The notes under the pieces were generated by a model. It was not told the DNA's origin, did no database searches, and worked only from the letters and a program-made list of their open reading frames with translations. From the NCBI RefSeq assembly GCF_000507765.1, contig NZ_KI669401.1, forward strand, positions 558,001 through 622,000: a DNA stretch of 64,000 bases, given 5' to 3'. Each line of letters begins with the position of its first letter. Positions within the stretch are counted from its first letter, which is position 1. Positions 35,279 through 45,200 of this stretch are shown one piece after another. The position numbers and the translations under genes were made by a program. Origin of the DNA: Streptococcus parasanguinis CC87K. GTDB lineage: Bacteria; Bacillota; Bacilli; Lactobacillales; Streptococcaceae.

Positions 35279-35731
35279 TTATTTTGTACGTTTGAATTTA
35301 GCGTTTTTGAACATTTCCAAAGCAGCTTCATGACCTGAACTCTTCTCACCAGATAAATCAAAAGTGAACACATCGCCTGAAACTTTGTATTTAACCTTCT
35401 CACCTTCACCTGTTTTAGATTGAAGAGTTTTCTTTTGTTGGTCAACTTTCATATCAAATGATTGGTCAGTCTTTTGTCCCATCATTTCACCTTTAATTTT
35501 AAGGCTACCTGTTTTATCTTTAATGGTCACTGAAACTTCCAATTTAACATTGTCGATCAATGCATCTACACTTGAACTTGGAGCACCTTGTTCTTCAAGG
35601 ATTTCCTTCACTTCAGTTTTTGATGGTTTGTAGACATAAGTCCCGTTATCACTTTTGGCACCACATGCCACCAAGAGGACTGCTGCAAAAACAGCTACTA
35701 CAGCCAAAAGAATACGTTTAAAGTTTTTCAT
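35279..35731 (-). CDS. Small lipoprotein, paralogue 2 of 3
   Basis: This 150-aa lipoprotein is nearly identical to its neighbours over the signal peptide and the first 20 mature residues (MKNFKRILLAVVAVFAAVLL, LVAC, GAKSDNGTYVYKPSKTE) and then diverges, keeping the strand pattern (VSVTIKDKTGSLKI, SFDMKVDQQKKTLQ, VKYKVSGDVFTFDL) and the C-terminal NAKFKRTK. It has a separate terminator and about 100 bp of upstream DNA, so each copy can be transcribed separately. Function unknown. Confidence 0.8.
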   Translation of the reverse strand: MKNFKRILLAVVAVFAAVLLVACGAKSDNGTYVYKPSKTEVKEILEEQGAPSSSVDALIDNVKLEVSVTIKDKTGSLKIKGEMMGQKTDQSFDMKVDQQKKTLQSKTGEGEKVKYKVSGDVFTFDLSGEKSSGHEAALEMFKNAKFKRTK

Positions 35732-35850
35732 AACTTCTCCTTTTTAGTTAGATTAACACTATTATATCAACAATTCAGGTACACGGCAATGAAAGTTTAT
35801 AAATGTCATATTCTTGTAATATTTCTTGTATCAACAAAGAAATAGAATAA

Positions 35851-35870
35851 GGCGGAATTTAAATCCCGCC
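35851..35870 (-). terminator. Terminator of lipoprotein 3
   Basis: GGCGG/CCGCC hairpin followed by TTATTCTATTTC on the minus strand, eight bases after the stop. Confidence 0.65.
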
Positions 35871-35878
35871 ATGATTGC

Positions 35879-36322
35879 TTATTTAACTTTTTTGAACTTA
35901 GCAATTTTCATGTAGTTATTAAACATGTCTGTGTCACCCATCAAAGAATTCTTCACATCCTTAATCGTTAACACATTTCCTGAAACTTGATAAGTAATTT
36001 CCGCTTTCCCATACTCATTTTCTGAGACAAGAGTTTTAGCTTTTTGGTCTACTTCCAAATCAATCACTTGATTTACATTTTGACCACCTGCATTGGTGTC
36101 TACTTTCATCTCACCTTTCTTATCATTGATTGTAATCGAAATAGTGAATGAGTAATTATCACCTATCAAAGATTGAAATTCACTTGGCATAATATCTTTG
36201 ATCTCATCCTTAGTAGGCTCAAACACGTAAGTCCCATTATCGCTTTTAGCGCCACAAGCTACCAAAAGGACGGCTGCAAAGACAGCTACAACAGCTAACA
36301 AAAGACGTTTAAAATTTTTCAT
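35879..36322 (-). CDS. Small lipoprotein, paralogue 3 of 3
   Basis: This 147-aa lipoprotein shares the signal peptide, LVAC lipobox and GAKSDNGTYV with the two genes downstream, but the mature domain is the most diverged of the three (YVFEPTKDEIKDIMPSEF, ISITINDKKGEMKV, IDLEVDQKAKTLVS). It ends NYMKIAKFKKVK. The ATG at 36322 is chosen over one directly before it because GGAG is then six bases away. Function unknown; probably the oldest member of the set (inference). Confidence 0.78.
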   Translation of the reverse strand: MKNFKRLLLAVVAVFAAVLLVACGAKSDNGTYVFEPTKDEIKDIMPSEFQSLIGDNYSFTISITINDKKGEMKVDTNAGGQNVNQVIDLEVDQKAKTLVSENEYGKAEITYQVSGNVLTIKDVKNSLMGDTDMFNNYMKIAKFKKVK

Positions 36323-36514
36323 CATCTTCTCCTTTATGATATGATTTATAGCCATTATAGCAACAAATTAGCAACATCTCAAGGGAATATAGCAAATGTA
36401 ACATCATTAAAACTGCACTATTTAGTAGGTTTAGAGAAAATAAAGAGAGCTACACATGTTAGCTTTATAAAAGTCCTCTATTCACATTCTATCATCATTT
36501 TTTTCAACGACAAA

Positions 36515-36540
36515 AAAACCGAGGCCTAAACCTCGGTTTT
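36515..36540 (-). terminator. rplL terminator
   Basis: AAAACCGAGG-tttagg-CCTCGGTTTT followed by TTTG on the minus strand. Confidence 0.85.
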
Positions 36541-36560
36541 CATTTTGATTGGAAACTCTA

Positions 36561-36929
36561 TTATTTAAGAGTAACTGAAGCTCCAGCTTCTTCCAATTTA
36601 CCTTTGATTTCTTCAGCTTCAGCAGCTGCAACACCTTCTTTGATGACACCAGGTGCACCATCAACAAGTTCTTTAGCTTCTTTAAGACCAAGACCAGTGA
36701 TTTCACGCACAACTTTGATAACGCCGACTTTCTTGTCGCCTGCAGATGTCAATTCGATATCGAATGAATCTTTAGCAGCACCTGCGTCAGCAGCACCAGC
36801 TGCAGCAACAGCTACAGGAGCAGCTGCAGTTACACCAAATTCTTCTTCGATAGCTTTTACAAGGTCGTTCAATTCAAGGATTGAAGCTTCTTTAATTTCA
36901 GCAATAATGTTTTCAATGTTCAATGCCAT
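36561..36929 (-). CDS. rplL: 50S ribosomal protein L7/L12
   Basis: L7/L12 forms the flexible stalk that recruits translation GTPases. The 122-aa protein starts [13 protein letters not shown] at the ATG at 36929, has the Ala/Gly hinge (about 38-52) and the conserved C-terminal domain with [19 protein letters not shown] and [13 protein letters not shown]. It lies 74 bp after rplJ and is the operon's last gene. Confidence 0.97.
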   Translation of the reverse strand: MALNIENIIAEIKEASILELNDLVKAIEEEFGVTAAAPVAVAAAGAADAGAAKDSFDIELTSAGDKKVGVIKVVREITGLGLKEAKELVDGAPGVIKEGVAAAEAEEIKGKLEEAGASVTLK

Positions 36930-37003
36930 TGTTATTTCCTCCAAACAAGTTTTAATTTTATGTTTTTATTTTTTGTAGCTAGGCTACGCTGCGTAGCTTA
37001 AGA

Positions 37004-37504
37004 TTAAGCTGCGTCTTCTTTGTTGTCTGCAACCGCTTTGACTGCAAGAGCAACGTTGCGCACTGGCGCTTGAAGTACAGAAAGGAGCATAGAAAGAAGT
37101 CCTTCGCGGTTTGGAAGAGTTGCAAGTGCAAGAATCTCTTCTTTAGATGCGACAGCGCCTTCGATTGCACCACCTTTGATTTCAAGTGCTTCAGCGTCTT
37201 TTGCAAAATCGTTCAAGATTTTCGCAGGTGCGATAACATCTTCGTTAGAAAATGCTACTGCAGAAGGTCCAACGAATACAGATGCAAGATCTTCAAGACC
37301 AGCTTTTTCAGCTGCACGACGCAAGATTGAGTTTTTGATAACTTTAAACTCAACTTCGCTTCCGCGAAGGTTGCGACGGAGAACTGTATCTTGCTCAACT
37401 GTCAAACCGCGAGAATCTACAACGACGATTGATGCAGCAGCTTTCATTTTTTCAGCTACCACGTCAACAAGTTCCGCTTTTTTAGCAATAATTGCTTCAC
37501 TCAT
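37004..37504 (-). CDS. rplJ: 50S ribosomal protein L10
   Basis: L10 anchors the L12 dimers to the ribosome. The ATG at 37504 begins [20 protein letters not shown], after GGAGGTG, and gives 166 aa, the family length; an in-frame upstream start runs into the leader. [18 protein letters not shown] is typical. Expression is expected to be controlled by L10-L12 binding to the leader. Confidence 0.97.
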   Translation of the reverse strand: MSEAIIAKKAELVDVVAEKMKAAASIVVVDSRGLTVEQDTVLRRNLRGSEVEFKVIKNSILRRAAEKAGLEDLASVFVGPSAVAFSNEDVIAPAKILNDFAKDAEALEIKGGAIEGAVASKEEILALATLPNREGLLSMLLSVLQAPVRNVALAVKAVADNKEDAA

Positions 37505-37559
37505 TAGTGTGTTCACCTCCGTAATTATTTTGCTTGGGGAATTTTTCCAAAAGAAAAAC

Positions 37560-37676
37560 GCGCCCAAACCTAGACACGAAAGTACAATACGCTTCTTTTA
37601 ATTGATACGTTTTGTCCTCGGTAGGATCTTTATGAGTCGAGCTCCCCTACTGTCTTAGGCAGTTTTTTCAAACCGT
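37560..37676 (-). promoter_or_regulatory. Ribosomal protein L10 leader
   Basis: The untranslated leader holds CTGCCTAAGACAG and a GTAGG/CCTAC helix (GTAGGGGAGCTC with GATCCTACCGAGGAC), the arrangement of the L10 leader family, which binds L10(L12)4 and represses the operon. Confidence 0.85.
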
Positions 37677-37681
37677 AGATT

Positions 37682-37710
37682 AGTTTATCATATATAAAAA
37701 AAGAATGCAA
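37682..37710 (-). promoter_or_regulatory. rplJ-rplL promoter
   Basis: TTGCAT (37710-37705) and extended -10 TG-A-TAAACT (37687-37682) with 17-bp spacing on the minus strand. Confidence 0.65.
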
Positions 37711-37738
37711 GTACTTTTGCAAACTTTTTTTATATTTT

Positions 37739-38536
37739 TTAATCGTTATAAAGACTCTTGATATTATTCAACCAAGCATAGGCTAGTCCCATTAGAACTC
37801 CTCCTCCTACCCAGTTGGCAAAGAAAGTCACGCAATAATGTCGTAAAATATTTAAAAACTCAAAATGCGGTAATTGGCTAGATACTGAATTAAAGCTTAA
37901 TAATGAGAAGGAAGCAAAGTTTGCTGCCAAGTGTTCATTGGTCATAAAGACAAACATATAGATAGCTGAGAGGGCTAAGAGAACCTTGGCTGTTTCATCT
38001 TTGAAATATAGATAAGAAAGAATAGCAATATTTACGAAGATATTGGCAATAACTCCTTCAAAGAAAACCACTTGATTGCCTCGTTGGAGTTTATTTTCTG
38101 CTACCGTGGCTAGGAAACCTTTTGGATCGATATGTGTAAAGGCAGTTGTTTGATTGAACAGAAAAGCGACGATTAAAGCACCAATTAAATTAAAGAAGGT
38201 GCAATAAAGAAGAATCTCCAACGCTTTCTTCCAGTTAATTTTCTTTAGATAGGTACCCGCCGTCAGATACATCATATTTGAGGTGGTTAATTCCGCATTT
38301 AAGAATAGGAGGTAAACCAAGCCCCAGGCAAAGATGAATGGAAATAGAAAACGACCAGATCCAGGTACAAAGGTATTTAATAAGTCAGCTGCAACTGCTC
38401 CAACCGCCGTACTTAAAGTAAGAAATCCACCCGCAAAAATAGAACGGACTGCATAGCGCGTTTTAGATTTCTGATAGAGATCTTCCTTCTTATTACACGC
38501 CGCTCCAACTTTTTGAATAAAATTAGATTCAGACAT
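37739..38536 (-). CDS. Formate/nitrite transporter family channel
   Basis: This 265-aa protein has six membrane helices and FNT-family landmarks: LNAELTTSNMMYLTAG after helix 2, and FVFMTNEHLAAN with the pore-lining central histidine in helix 5. FNT channels conduct formate, nitrite, lactate or hydrosulfide. Formate export from mixed-acid fermentation is the simplest guess; there is no pyruvate formate-lyase gene nearby. Confidence 0.88.
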   Translation of the reverse strand: MSESNFIQKVGAACNKKEDLYQKSKTRYAVRSIFAGGFLTLSTAVGAVAADLLNTFVPGSGRFLFPFIFAWGLVYLLFLNAELTTSNMMYLTAGTYLKKINWKKALEILLYCTFFNLIGALIVAFLFNQTTAFTHIDPKGFLATVAENKLQRGNQVVFFEGVIANIFVNIAILSYLYFKDETAKVLLALSAIYMFVFMTNEHLAANFASFSLLSFNSVSSQLPHFEFLNILRHYCVTFFANWVGGGVLMGLAYAWLNNIKSLYND

Positions 38537-38678
38537 AATATTCTCCTTATATAATGTTTGTGAACAAAATCATTATATCATAGAGAGAAAAGTTTGAAAA
38601 GGTTTTCAGGAAGAATTCTTAACTTTTCATCATATACGTTTTATATCGAATATCACTGTGTGCTAAAAACAAATAAAA

Positions 38679-38698
38679 AAACAGGCATCTGCCTGTTT
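38679..38698 (-). terminator. Terminator of GH73 gene
   Basis: AAACAGGCA-ga-TGCCTGTTT then TTTTATTTG on the minus strand, overlapping nothing else. Confidence 0.8.
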
Positions 38699-38703
38699 TA
38701 GTT

Positions 38704-39408
38704 TTAATAATTCAAACGGTTTGCCCAAGCGATATCCAAATTCAAGATTTCTTGTGAAGTGAACTGTTGACGATATGGATTGTATACCGAACCTGTAATA
38801 CCACCTTGAACATTTGGTGAATCGTATTGAGTTAAATTATAAGTTTCAATGATGTTATTAAGTTTTGCATAGTAGCTTGTGTCTGTCGCATAAACCCCTG
38901 TCAACGCTGCTGTTGCATCTTGATAACTAGAGGTGTTGCTCTTCCAAGCACCTGCAAAATGTCCTTGTTTCAAAACAGCTACGTAGTCCTGCAATGATTC
39001 GTAGTAGGATGGGTAAGAACGAAAAGCATCATTAATGGTATAGGCATTTCCAGCACCATCATCTTCCCAAGTTTGCATTACTGCAGATTGACCAGCATAA
39101 CTTCCTTTAATACCGAAAAGGTTGTAATGCGGATAAGAAGACAAGCCAGACTGACCTGATCCACTTTCAAGGATGGCTTGTGCGATCATAACGGAAGCAT
39201 AAAGGTCATTCTCTTGACCGAGCTGACGAGCTGACTCACCAATTTGTGAGATGAAAGCTTCAGTAGGGTCTGAATAAGCTTGGTAAGTTCCATCATTAGC
39301 ACCAACTGATGTGACGTGCTCGCTCATAGCAGCAGCAAATGTCCCCACTGCTAATACAGAAACGAACAAACCAAATAATTTCGTTTTATTCCGTATTTTC
39401 TTTTTCAT
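38704..39408 (-). CDS. Secreted glucosaminidase, GH73
   Basis: This 234-aa exported hydrolase has a signal peptide (MKKKIRNKTKLFGLFVSVLA, cleaved near 30-36) and a single FlgJ/LytG-type glucosaminidase domain: YASVMIAQAILESGSGQSGL with the catalytic Glu, then HYNLFGIKGSY and FRSYPSYYESLQDY. It cuts N-acetylglucosamine linkages in peptidoglycan, for cell separation or turnover. No wall-binding repeats or LPXTG are present. The ATG at 39408 is distant from GGAG; a TTG six codons earlier is an alternative. Confidence 0.88.
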   Translation of the reverse strand: MKKKIRNKTKLFGLFVSVLAVGTFAAAMSEHVTSVGANDGTYQAYSDPTEAFISQIGESARQLGQENDLYASVMIAQAILESGSGQSGLSSYPHYNLFGIKGSYAGQSAVMQTWEDDGAGNAYTINDAFRSYPSYYESLQDYVAVLKQGHFAGAWKSNTSSYQDATAALTGVYATDTSYYAKLNNIIETYNLTQYDSPNVQGGITGSVYNPYRQQFTSQEILNLDIAWANRLNY

Positions 39409-39537
39409 AATACAATTTATCTCCAATTAATTTTTTATCATCTTTTATCTTTATAGAGATTATACCATATAAATAGAAGAAAACAAAGGCACTTATATTA
39501 CACTTGTATTACAATTGCGAGATAAATCCAAAACAAA

Positions 39538-39558
39538 AATGACATTTTCATGTCATTT
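39538..39558 (-). terminator. Terminator of folA-clpX-engB operon
   Basis: AAATGACAT-gaaa-ATGTCATTT then TTG on the minus strand, touching the engB stop codon. Confidence 0.7.
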
Positions 39559-40160
39559 CAATTTATTTCGTAAAACGCATTTTCTAAAATAGCATCCCAG
39601 GACTTCTCTAGTCCTTCCCTGGTTACAGAAGAAAAGACGATAAAGGTGTCAGCTGGATCAAAATCTAGTTTTTTCTTGATGATCGATTCATGTTTGTTCC
39701 ATTTTCCACGTGGAATTTTATCTGCCTTAGTCGCTACCAAGATTACTGGAATTTCGTAGTACTTTAAGAATTCATACATTTGGACATCATCTGCAGAAGG
39801 TTCATGACGAAAATCGACTAGGCTAACGACTGCTTTTAAGTTCTCCCGGCTAGTGAGGTATTCTTCAATCATCCTTCCCCACTTCTCGCGCTCTTTTTTT
39901 GAGACACGTGCGTAACCATAACCAGGTACGTCTACCAAACGGAGTTTATCATCGATATTGAAGAAATTGAGCAATTGGGTTTTTCCTGGTTTCCCAGATG
40001 TTCTGGCCAGGTTTTTTCGATTTAAGAGAGTATTAATAAAAGAAGACTTGCCGACATTGGATCGACCGGCAAGTGCAACTTCTGGAATCTCATCTTGAGG
40101 ATAATGGCTCTTATTTGCAGCGCTTAAGAGGATATCCGCATTATGTGTGTTAATTTCCAT
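39558..40160 (-). CDS. engB: Ribosome biogenesis GTP-binding protein EngB (YsxC)
   Basis: EngB is an essential GTPase for 50S assembly. The 200-aa protein has G1 [10 protein letters not shown]3 DVPGYGYA, G4 ATKADK and G5 SSV. It follows clpX by 11 bp, the conserved clpX-engB order. Confidence 0.95.
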   Translation of the reverse strand: MEINTHNADILLSAANKSHYPQDEIPEVALAGRSNVGKSSFINTLLNRKNLARTSGKPGKTQLLNFFNIDDKLRLVDVPGYGYARVSKKEREKWGRMIEEYLTSRENLKAVVSLVDFRHEPSADDVQMYEFLKYYEIPVILVATKADKIPRGKWNKHESIIKKKLDFDPADTFIVFSSVTREGLEKSWDAILENAFYEIN

Positions 40161-40171
40161 ATTTTATCTTT

Positions 40172-41404
40172 CTAGGCTGTTTCGAGAATTGGTTTTTCAG
40201 TTCCGTCTACAGCTTCTTTTGTAATTCGAACAAGTTTGACATCTTCTTGACTTGGAATTTCAAACATGACATCCATCATGGTTTCTTCGATAATTGAACG
40301 AAGTCCACGAGCTCCTGTTTTTCTTTCGATGGCTTTATTAGCAATCTCTTGAAGGGCTTCATCATCGAATTCCAATTCAACATTATCATAAGAAAGCAAG
40401 GTTTGGTATTGTTTTACCAAGGCATTGCGTGGCTCTTTCAAGATACGGACAAGGTCGTCAACTGTCAATTGCTCAAGAGCAGCAAAGACTGGAAGACGTC
40501 CGATCAATTCTGGGATAATCCCGAATTTTTGAATATCTTCTGCCACGATTTCTTGCATGTAAGAGCTTGATTCATCAATAGCTTTATTGTTTTTACCGAA
40601 ACCGATGACTTTTTCACCGAGACGTTGTTTGACAATTTCTTCGATCCCGTCAAAAGCCCCACCTACGATGAAGAGGATGTTCTTGGTATCCACTTGGATC
40701 ATCTCTTGTTGAGGGTGTTTACGTCCCCCTTGAGGTGGGACACTAGCGACGGTTCCTTCGATGATCTTCAAGAGGGCTTGTTGTACCCCTTCACCAGAAA
40801 CGTCACGTGTGATAGAGACATTTTCACTTTTCTTAGCGATCTTATCGATTTCATCGACATAGATAATGCCTCGTTCAGCACGCTCGATGTTGAAATCAGC
40901 TGCCTGAAGAAGTTTCAAGAGAATGTTTTCAACGTCTTCTCCCACATAACCAGCTTCTGTCAAGGCTGTTGCATCTGCAATGGCAAATGGGACATTCAAG
41001 CTACGTGCTAAGGTTTGGGCCAAGAAAGTCTTACCTGAACCAGTAGGACCAATCATGAGGATGTTTGATTTTTGCAATTCAACATCTGTCTCGTCTTCGC
41101 GCGTATCATGGAAGTTGATGCGTTTGTAGTGGTTGTATACCGCTACAGCAAGGGCACGCTTGGCGCGATCTTGACCGATGACATAGTGGTTCAAGATATT
41201 GAGCAATTCGATTGGTTTTGGAACTTCACTAAGGTCTGCAAGAACTTCTTCTGCTAGCTCCTCGCGAATAATTTCTTGTGCTAACTCTACACATTCATTA
41301 CAGATAAACGCGTTGTTTCCTGCAATGATTTTTTGGACTTCATCTTGACTCTTTCCGCAAAATGAACAATAAACCATCATATCATTATTTTGATTCGTTG
41401 GCAT
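40172..41404 (-). CDS. clpX: ATP-dependent Clp protease ATP-binding subunit ClpX
   Basis: ClpX unfolds tagged proteins and feeds them to ClpP. At 410 aa it has the N-terminal Cys4 zinc-binding domain (CSFCGKS, CNEC within 1-45), Walker A GPTGSGKT, Walker [11 protein letters not shown], the pore loop GYVGEDVE and the ClpP-binding IGF loop (VIGFGKNN). It lies in the unit folA - small membrane ORF - clpX - engB. Confidence 0.97.
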   Translation of the reverse strand: MPTNQNNDMMVYCSFCGKSQDEVQKIIAGNNAFICNECVELAQEIIREELAEEVLADLSEVPKPIELLNILNHYVIGQDRAKRALAVAVYNHYKRINFHDTREDETDVELQKSNILMIGPTGSGKTFLAQTLARSLNVPFAIADATALTEAGYVGEDVENILLKLLQAADFNIERAERGIIYVDEIDKIAKKSENVSITRDVSGEGVQQALLKIIEGTVASVPPQGGRKHPQQEMIQVDTKNILFIVGGAFDGIEEIVKQRLGEKVIGFGKNNKAIDESSSYMQEIVAEDIQKFGIIPELIGRLPVFAALEQLTVDDLVRILKEPRNALVKQYQTLLSYDNVELEFDDEALQEIANKAIERKTGARGLRSIIEETMMDVMFEIPSQEDVKLVRITKEAVDGTEKPILETA

Positions 41405-41442
41405 GTATTTCCTCTTTCTGTCATTTTCTGTTTCTATTTAGT

Positions 41443-41613
41443 TTAAAATAAGGTCATGTAAAAGGCGTGAATGGAATTCACAAGATTGGTAAAAGCATTT
41501 AGTAAGAATAAAATAGCGAGGCCGAACCGTTTTTTACGAAAGGTTTGTAAGGCGCAAATCAAACAGATGACACATAGGACAGCTGTAAAAAAACCAAAGA
41601 CACTTCGCTCCAT
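41443..41613 (-). CDS. Small membrane protein between folA and clpX
   Basis: This 56-aa ORF (MERSVFGFFTAVLCVICLIC, ending HAFYMTLF) has two hydrophobic segments (about 6-22 and 31-46) around a basic RKKR turn at 26-29. Its start overlaps the folA stop as TAATG, so the two are translationally coupled. A short ORF at this place is common in streptococcal folA-clpX operons. The function is unknown. Confidence 0.78.
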   Translation of the reverse strand: MERSVFGFFTAVLCVICLICALQTFRKKRFGLAILFLLNAFTNLVNSIHAFYMTLF

Positions 41614-42122
41614 TAGTCTAAATCCTTTCTCTTATAATAGTTGACCGTAAAATCATAGGGGTTCTTCTCATCTTTTGGATGATGGACTTGACGGACTCTT
41701 TCATAGCGATTCTCTTCAAATCTCGGTGCCAATGTATCGCCATCAATATCCGCATGAATCATGGTCTGGATCAACTCTTCTAACTGGTCAGAAAAGAGCC
41801 TTAAAATCTGACTGCCTCCAATAATATAAAGATTCTTCTCTTGCTTCTGATACCACTCCAAGACTTCTTCCTTACTGTGCATGACGAGTACAGCATCGTT
41901 TTCAGGATCATAAGCTTGATCTTGCGTTAAGATAATACTAGTTCGACCTGGTAGAACCCGTTTTTTCATACCATCAAAGGTCACTCTTCCCATGAGAATG
42001 GCTTGTCCCATGGTTGTTTCTTTGAAATGCTGAAGCTCAGCAGGCAGATGCCAAGGCATCACTTGGTCTTTTCCAATAATGCCATTTTCAGTCTGAGCCC
42101 AGATACCAATTATCTTTTTCAT
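41613..42122 (-). CDS. folA: Dihydrofolate reductase
   Basis: DHFR regenerates tetrahydrofolate and is the trimethoprim target. The 169-aa protein shows IGIWAQTENGIIGKDQVMPW, with the PWHLPAEL substrate loop, MGRVTFDGM and the LYIIGGSQI NADPH region. It is first in the operon with the small membrane ORF, clpX and engB. Its usual partner, thyA, lies on the other side of cshA. Confidence 0.95.
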   Translation of the reverse strand: MKKIIGIWAQTENGIIGKDQVMPWHLPAELQHFKETTMGQAILMGRVTFDGMKKRVLPGRTSIILTQDQAYDPENDAVLVMHSKEEVLEWYQKQEKNLYIIGGSQILRLFSDQLEELIQTMIHADIDGDTLAPRFEENRYERVRQVHHPKDEKNPYDFTVNYYKRKDLD

Positions 42123-42224
42123 TCTCTCATCCTTTACACTGATACTTCTATTTTATCAAATTTTCTTATAAAAGACTGATTTCAACTATCTAGTTTGGAG
42201 GATATTTTTTTAAATACAAACAGA

Positions 42225-42251
42225 AAAAACCGCGAGATTTTCGCGGTTTTT
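42225..42251 (-). terminator. cshA terminator
   Basis: AAAAACCGCGA-aaat-TCGCGGTTTTT followed by TCTG on the minus strand, 18 bases after the cshA stop. Confidence 0.85.
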
Positions 42252-42268
42252 CTTAGCCACAAGTTAGC

Positions 42269-45200
42269 TTAGTCTTCTTTTTTGCGTTTTGCAAATCCGA
42301 ATAATGAGAGACCTGCTAAAGCGCTAAAGATTGCAAGACCAGCAGTAGAAGATTCTTTTGTTCCTGTGTTTGGAAGTTGTGCAGTAGGATTTTGTGGATC
42401 GATATACTTCACTTCTTCTTTCGTTTCTGGAACGACAGGAATAGTTGGTTCTTCTGGTTTTAGTTGTGGAGTAGGTTGTGGTTGTGGTGTTGGTTGCGGT
42501 TGTGGTTGTGGAGTAGGCTGTGGCTGTGGCTCTGGTGTCGGAGTTGGATCCGGAATTGGAGTTGGTGTCACAGTCTTCTTGTAGATATGTTGAATGTTTC
42601 CATCTTTATCTACAACAGTCTTCACGAAGTCATAACCTGGGATATCTTTCTTCGGTTGTTCCCCATCTTCTGTTGGGTTACCTGGGATTGGATCTCCATT
42701 TTCGTCTACATATGAAGTCGTAACTTTTTCATAGACGTGTTCGGTATCACCATTAGGCAATTTCTTCGTTTCCACAAAGCGGTAACCTGGAATTTCAACT
42801 TTTGGTTCTTCTCCATCAACTGTAGGATATCCTGGGATTTCCTTACCTTCTTTATCAACAAACTTAGTGATTGGAAGGACAGTTGGTGTGTAAGTTGCAG
42901 AAGCTTTGGTTCCATTCACATCTTCGCGAACCACTGTTACAGCTGGTGCAGTTCCAGTAAATTCAGGTTCTGGTGTGAAGGTTACGGTTCCGTCTGCTGC
43001 TACAGTGTATGTACCAACACCTGGAATTGTCTTCGTAGTTGAACCATCTTCAAAGGTTGCTGGAACTTTGTCATTCATTGGAACACGGCTATCGCCTTCC
43101 TTGAATGTTGGTTTACCAGATTGTTCTTTACCTTTTGGTCCAATAGTTGTAGCTGGTTCTGCTGTTGGTGTTACTGGAGTTACAGTTGGTGTGTACTTAG
43201 CTGTAACTGGTGTACCATTCTTATCAACACGTTTAACAGTCACGCCTGTTCCTGTTCCTGTGAATGATTTTTCTGGTACAAATGTAACTGTTCCATCTGG
43301 AGCTACTGTGTAGGTTCCTTCGCCTGGAATTACCTTAGTTGTTGAACCATCTTCAAAGGTTGCAGGTGTATCATCATCCATTGGTACATCTGGGTTACCA
43401 GGTGTGAATGTTGGTTTGCCTGTTTGTGTTTGCCCTTGAATATCTGTTGATGTTGCTGGTTCTGCTGTTGGTGTTACCGGAGTTACAGTTGGTGTGTACT
43501 TAGCTGTAACTGGTGTACCATTCTTATCAACACGTTTAACAGTCACGCCTGTTCCTGTTCCTGTGAATGATTTTTCTGGTACAAAGGTAACTGTTCCATC
43601 TGGAGCTACTGTGTATGTTCCTTCGCCTGGAATTACCTTAGTTGTTGAACCATCGTCAAATGTTGCTGGAACATCGTCGTTCATTGGAACACGGCTGTCA
43701 CCTTCAGTAAATACAGGTTTACCTGTTTGAGTTGCACCTTGCACATCAGTAGATACTGCTGGGCTTGCAGTTGGTGTAACTGGTGTTACAGTTGGTGTGT
43801 AAGTTGCAGTAACTGGAGTACCGTTCTTATCAACACGTTTCACTGTTACGCCTGTACCTGTTCCTGTGAATGATTTTTCTGGTACGAAGGTTACGGTTCC
43901 GTCTGGAGCAACTGTGTAAGTTCCTTCACCTGGAATTGTCTTCGTAGTTGAACCATCTTCAAAGGTTGCTGGCACATCATCATCCATTGGGATTGCAGGG
44001 TTACCAGGTGTGAAGCTTGGTGTACCTGTTTGAGTTTTACCTTGGATATCTGTAGATGTTGCAGGGTCAGCAGTTGGTACAACCGGAGTAATCTTAGGTG
44101 TGTAGGTTGTTTCAGCAACTGTTCCGTTTGTATCTTTACCTTGAACCTTAACTGGAACAACATCACCTGAGTAAGATTTATCCGTTGGTGTGAAGGTCAC
44201 AACACCTGTTTCTTTATCGACCGTGAAAGTACCAATTTCTTTACCTTCTGGTGACTTAGCAACTACAGATTCTGCTGGTTGGCCATTTTCGTCAAGAAGA
44301 GTAATGGTATCCTTGTCGATTGGTGCAACTGGGTCACCTTCAGTGAAGGTTACAGTTCCAGTTTGAACCACACCTTGAGGTGCTTCTGATTCAGCTGGAC
44401 TTGCTGTTGGGGTTACTGGTGTCACAGTTGGTGTGTACTTAGCAGTAACTGGAGTACCGTTCTTATCAACACGTTTCACGGTTACGCCTGTACCGGTTCC
44501 TGTGAATGATTTTTCCGGTACGAAAGTAACAGTTCCATCTGGAGCTACTGTATAAGTACCTTCACCTGGAATAGTCTTGGTTGTTGATCCATCTTCAAAT
44601 GTTGCAGGTGTATCATCATCCATTGGAACATTTGGATTACCTGGTGTGAAGGTTGGTGTACCTGTTTGCGTTTGACCTTGTTTGTCAGTAGATGTTGTAT
44701 CTTCTGCAGTTGGTGTAACTGGTGTTACGGTTGGTGTATAAGTCGCAGAAGCTTTTGTTCCGTTCTTATCTTCACGAACCACTGTTACGGCTGGTGCAGT
44801 TCCAACGAATGATTTTTCTGGTACAAAGGTTACTGTACCGTCTGCTGCTACTGTGTATGTACCAACACCATCTACAGTCTTCGTAGTTGATCCATCATCG
44901 AAGGTTGCTGGAACATCATCGTTCATAGGTACACGGCTGTCACCTTCGGTGAATTTAGGTTTACCAGTTTGAGTTGCACCTTGGATATCTGTTGATTCAG
45001 CTGGTGTTGCTGTTGGTGTTACTGGTGTCACAGTTGGTGTGTACTTAGCTGTGATTTCAGTACCGTTCTTGTCCACGCGTTTCACTGTTACGCCTGTAGC
45101 AGTTCCAGTGAATGATTTTTCTGGTACGAAGGTTACGGTTCCATCTGGAGCAACAGTATATGTTCCTTCACCATCTACTGTCTTAGTGGTTGAGCCATCT

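Noticed and set aside
42906-43313. Open plus-strand frames opposite cshA repeats
   Set aside because: They recur with each repeat and come from Thr/Val/Pro-biased codons on the coding strand; no start signals or conserved features.
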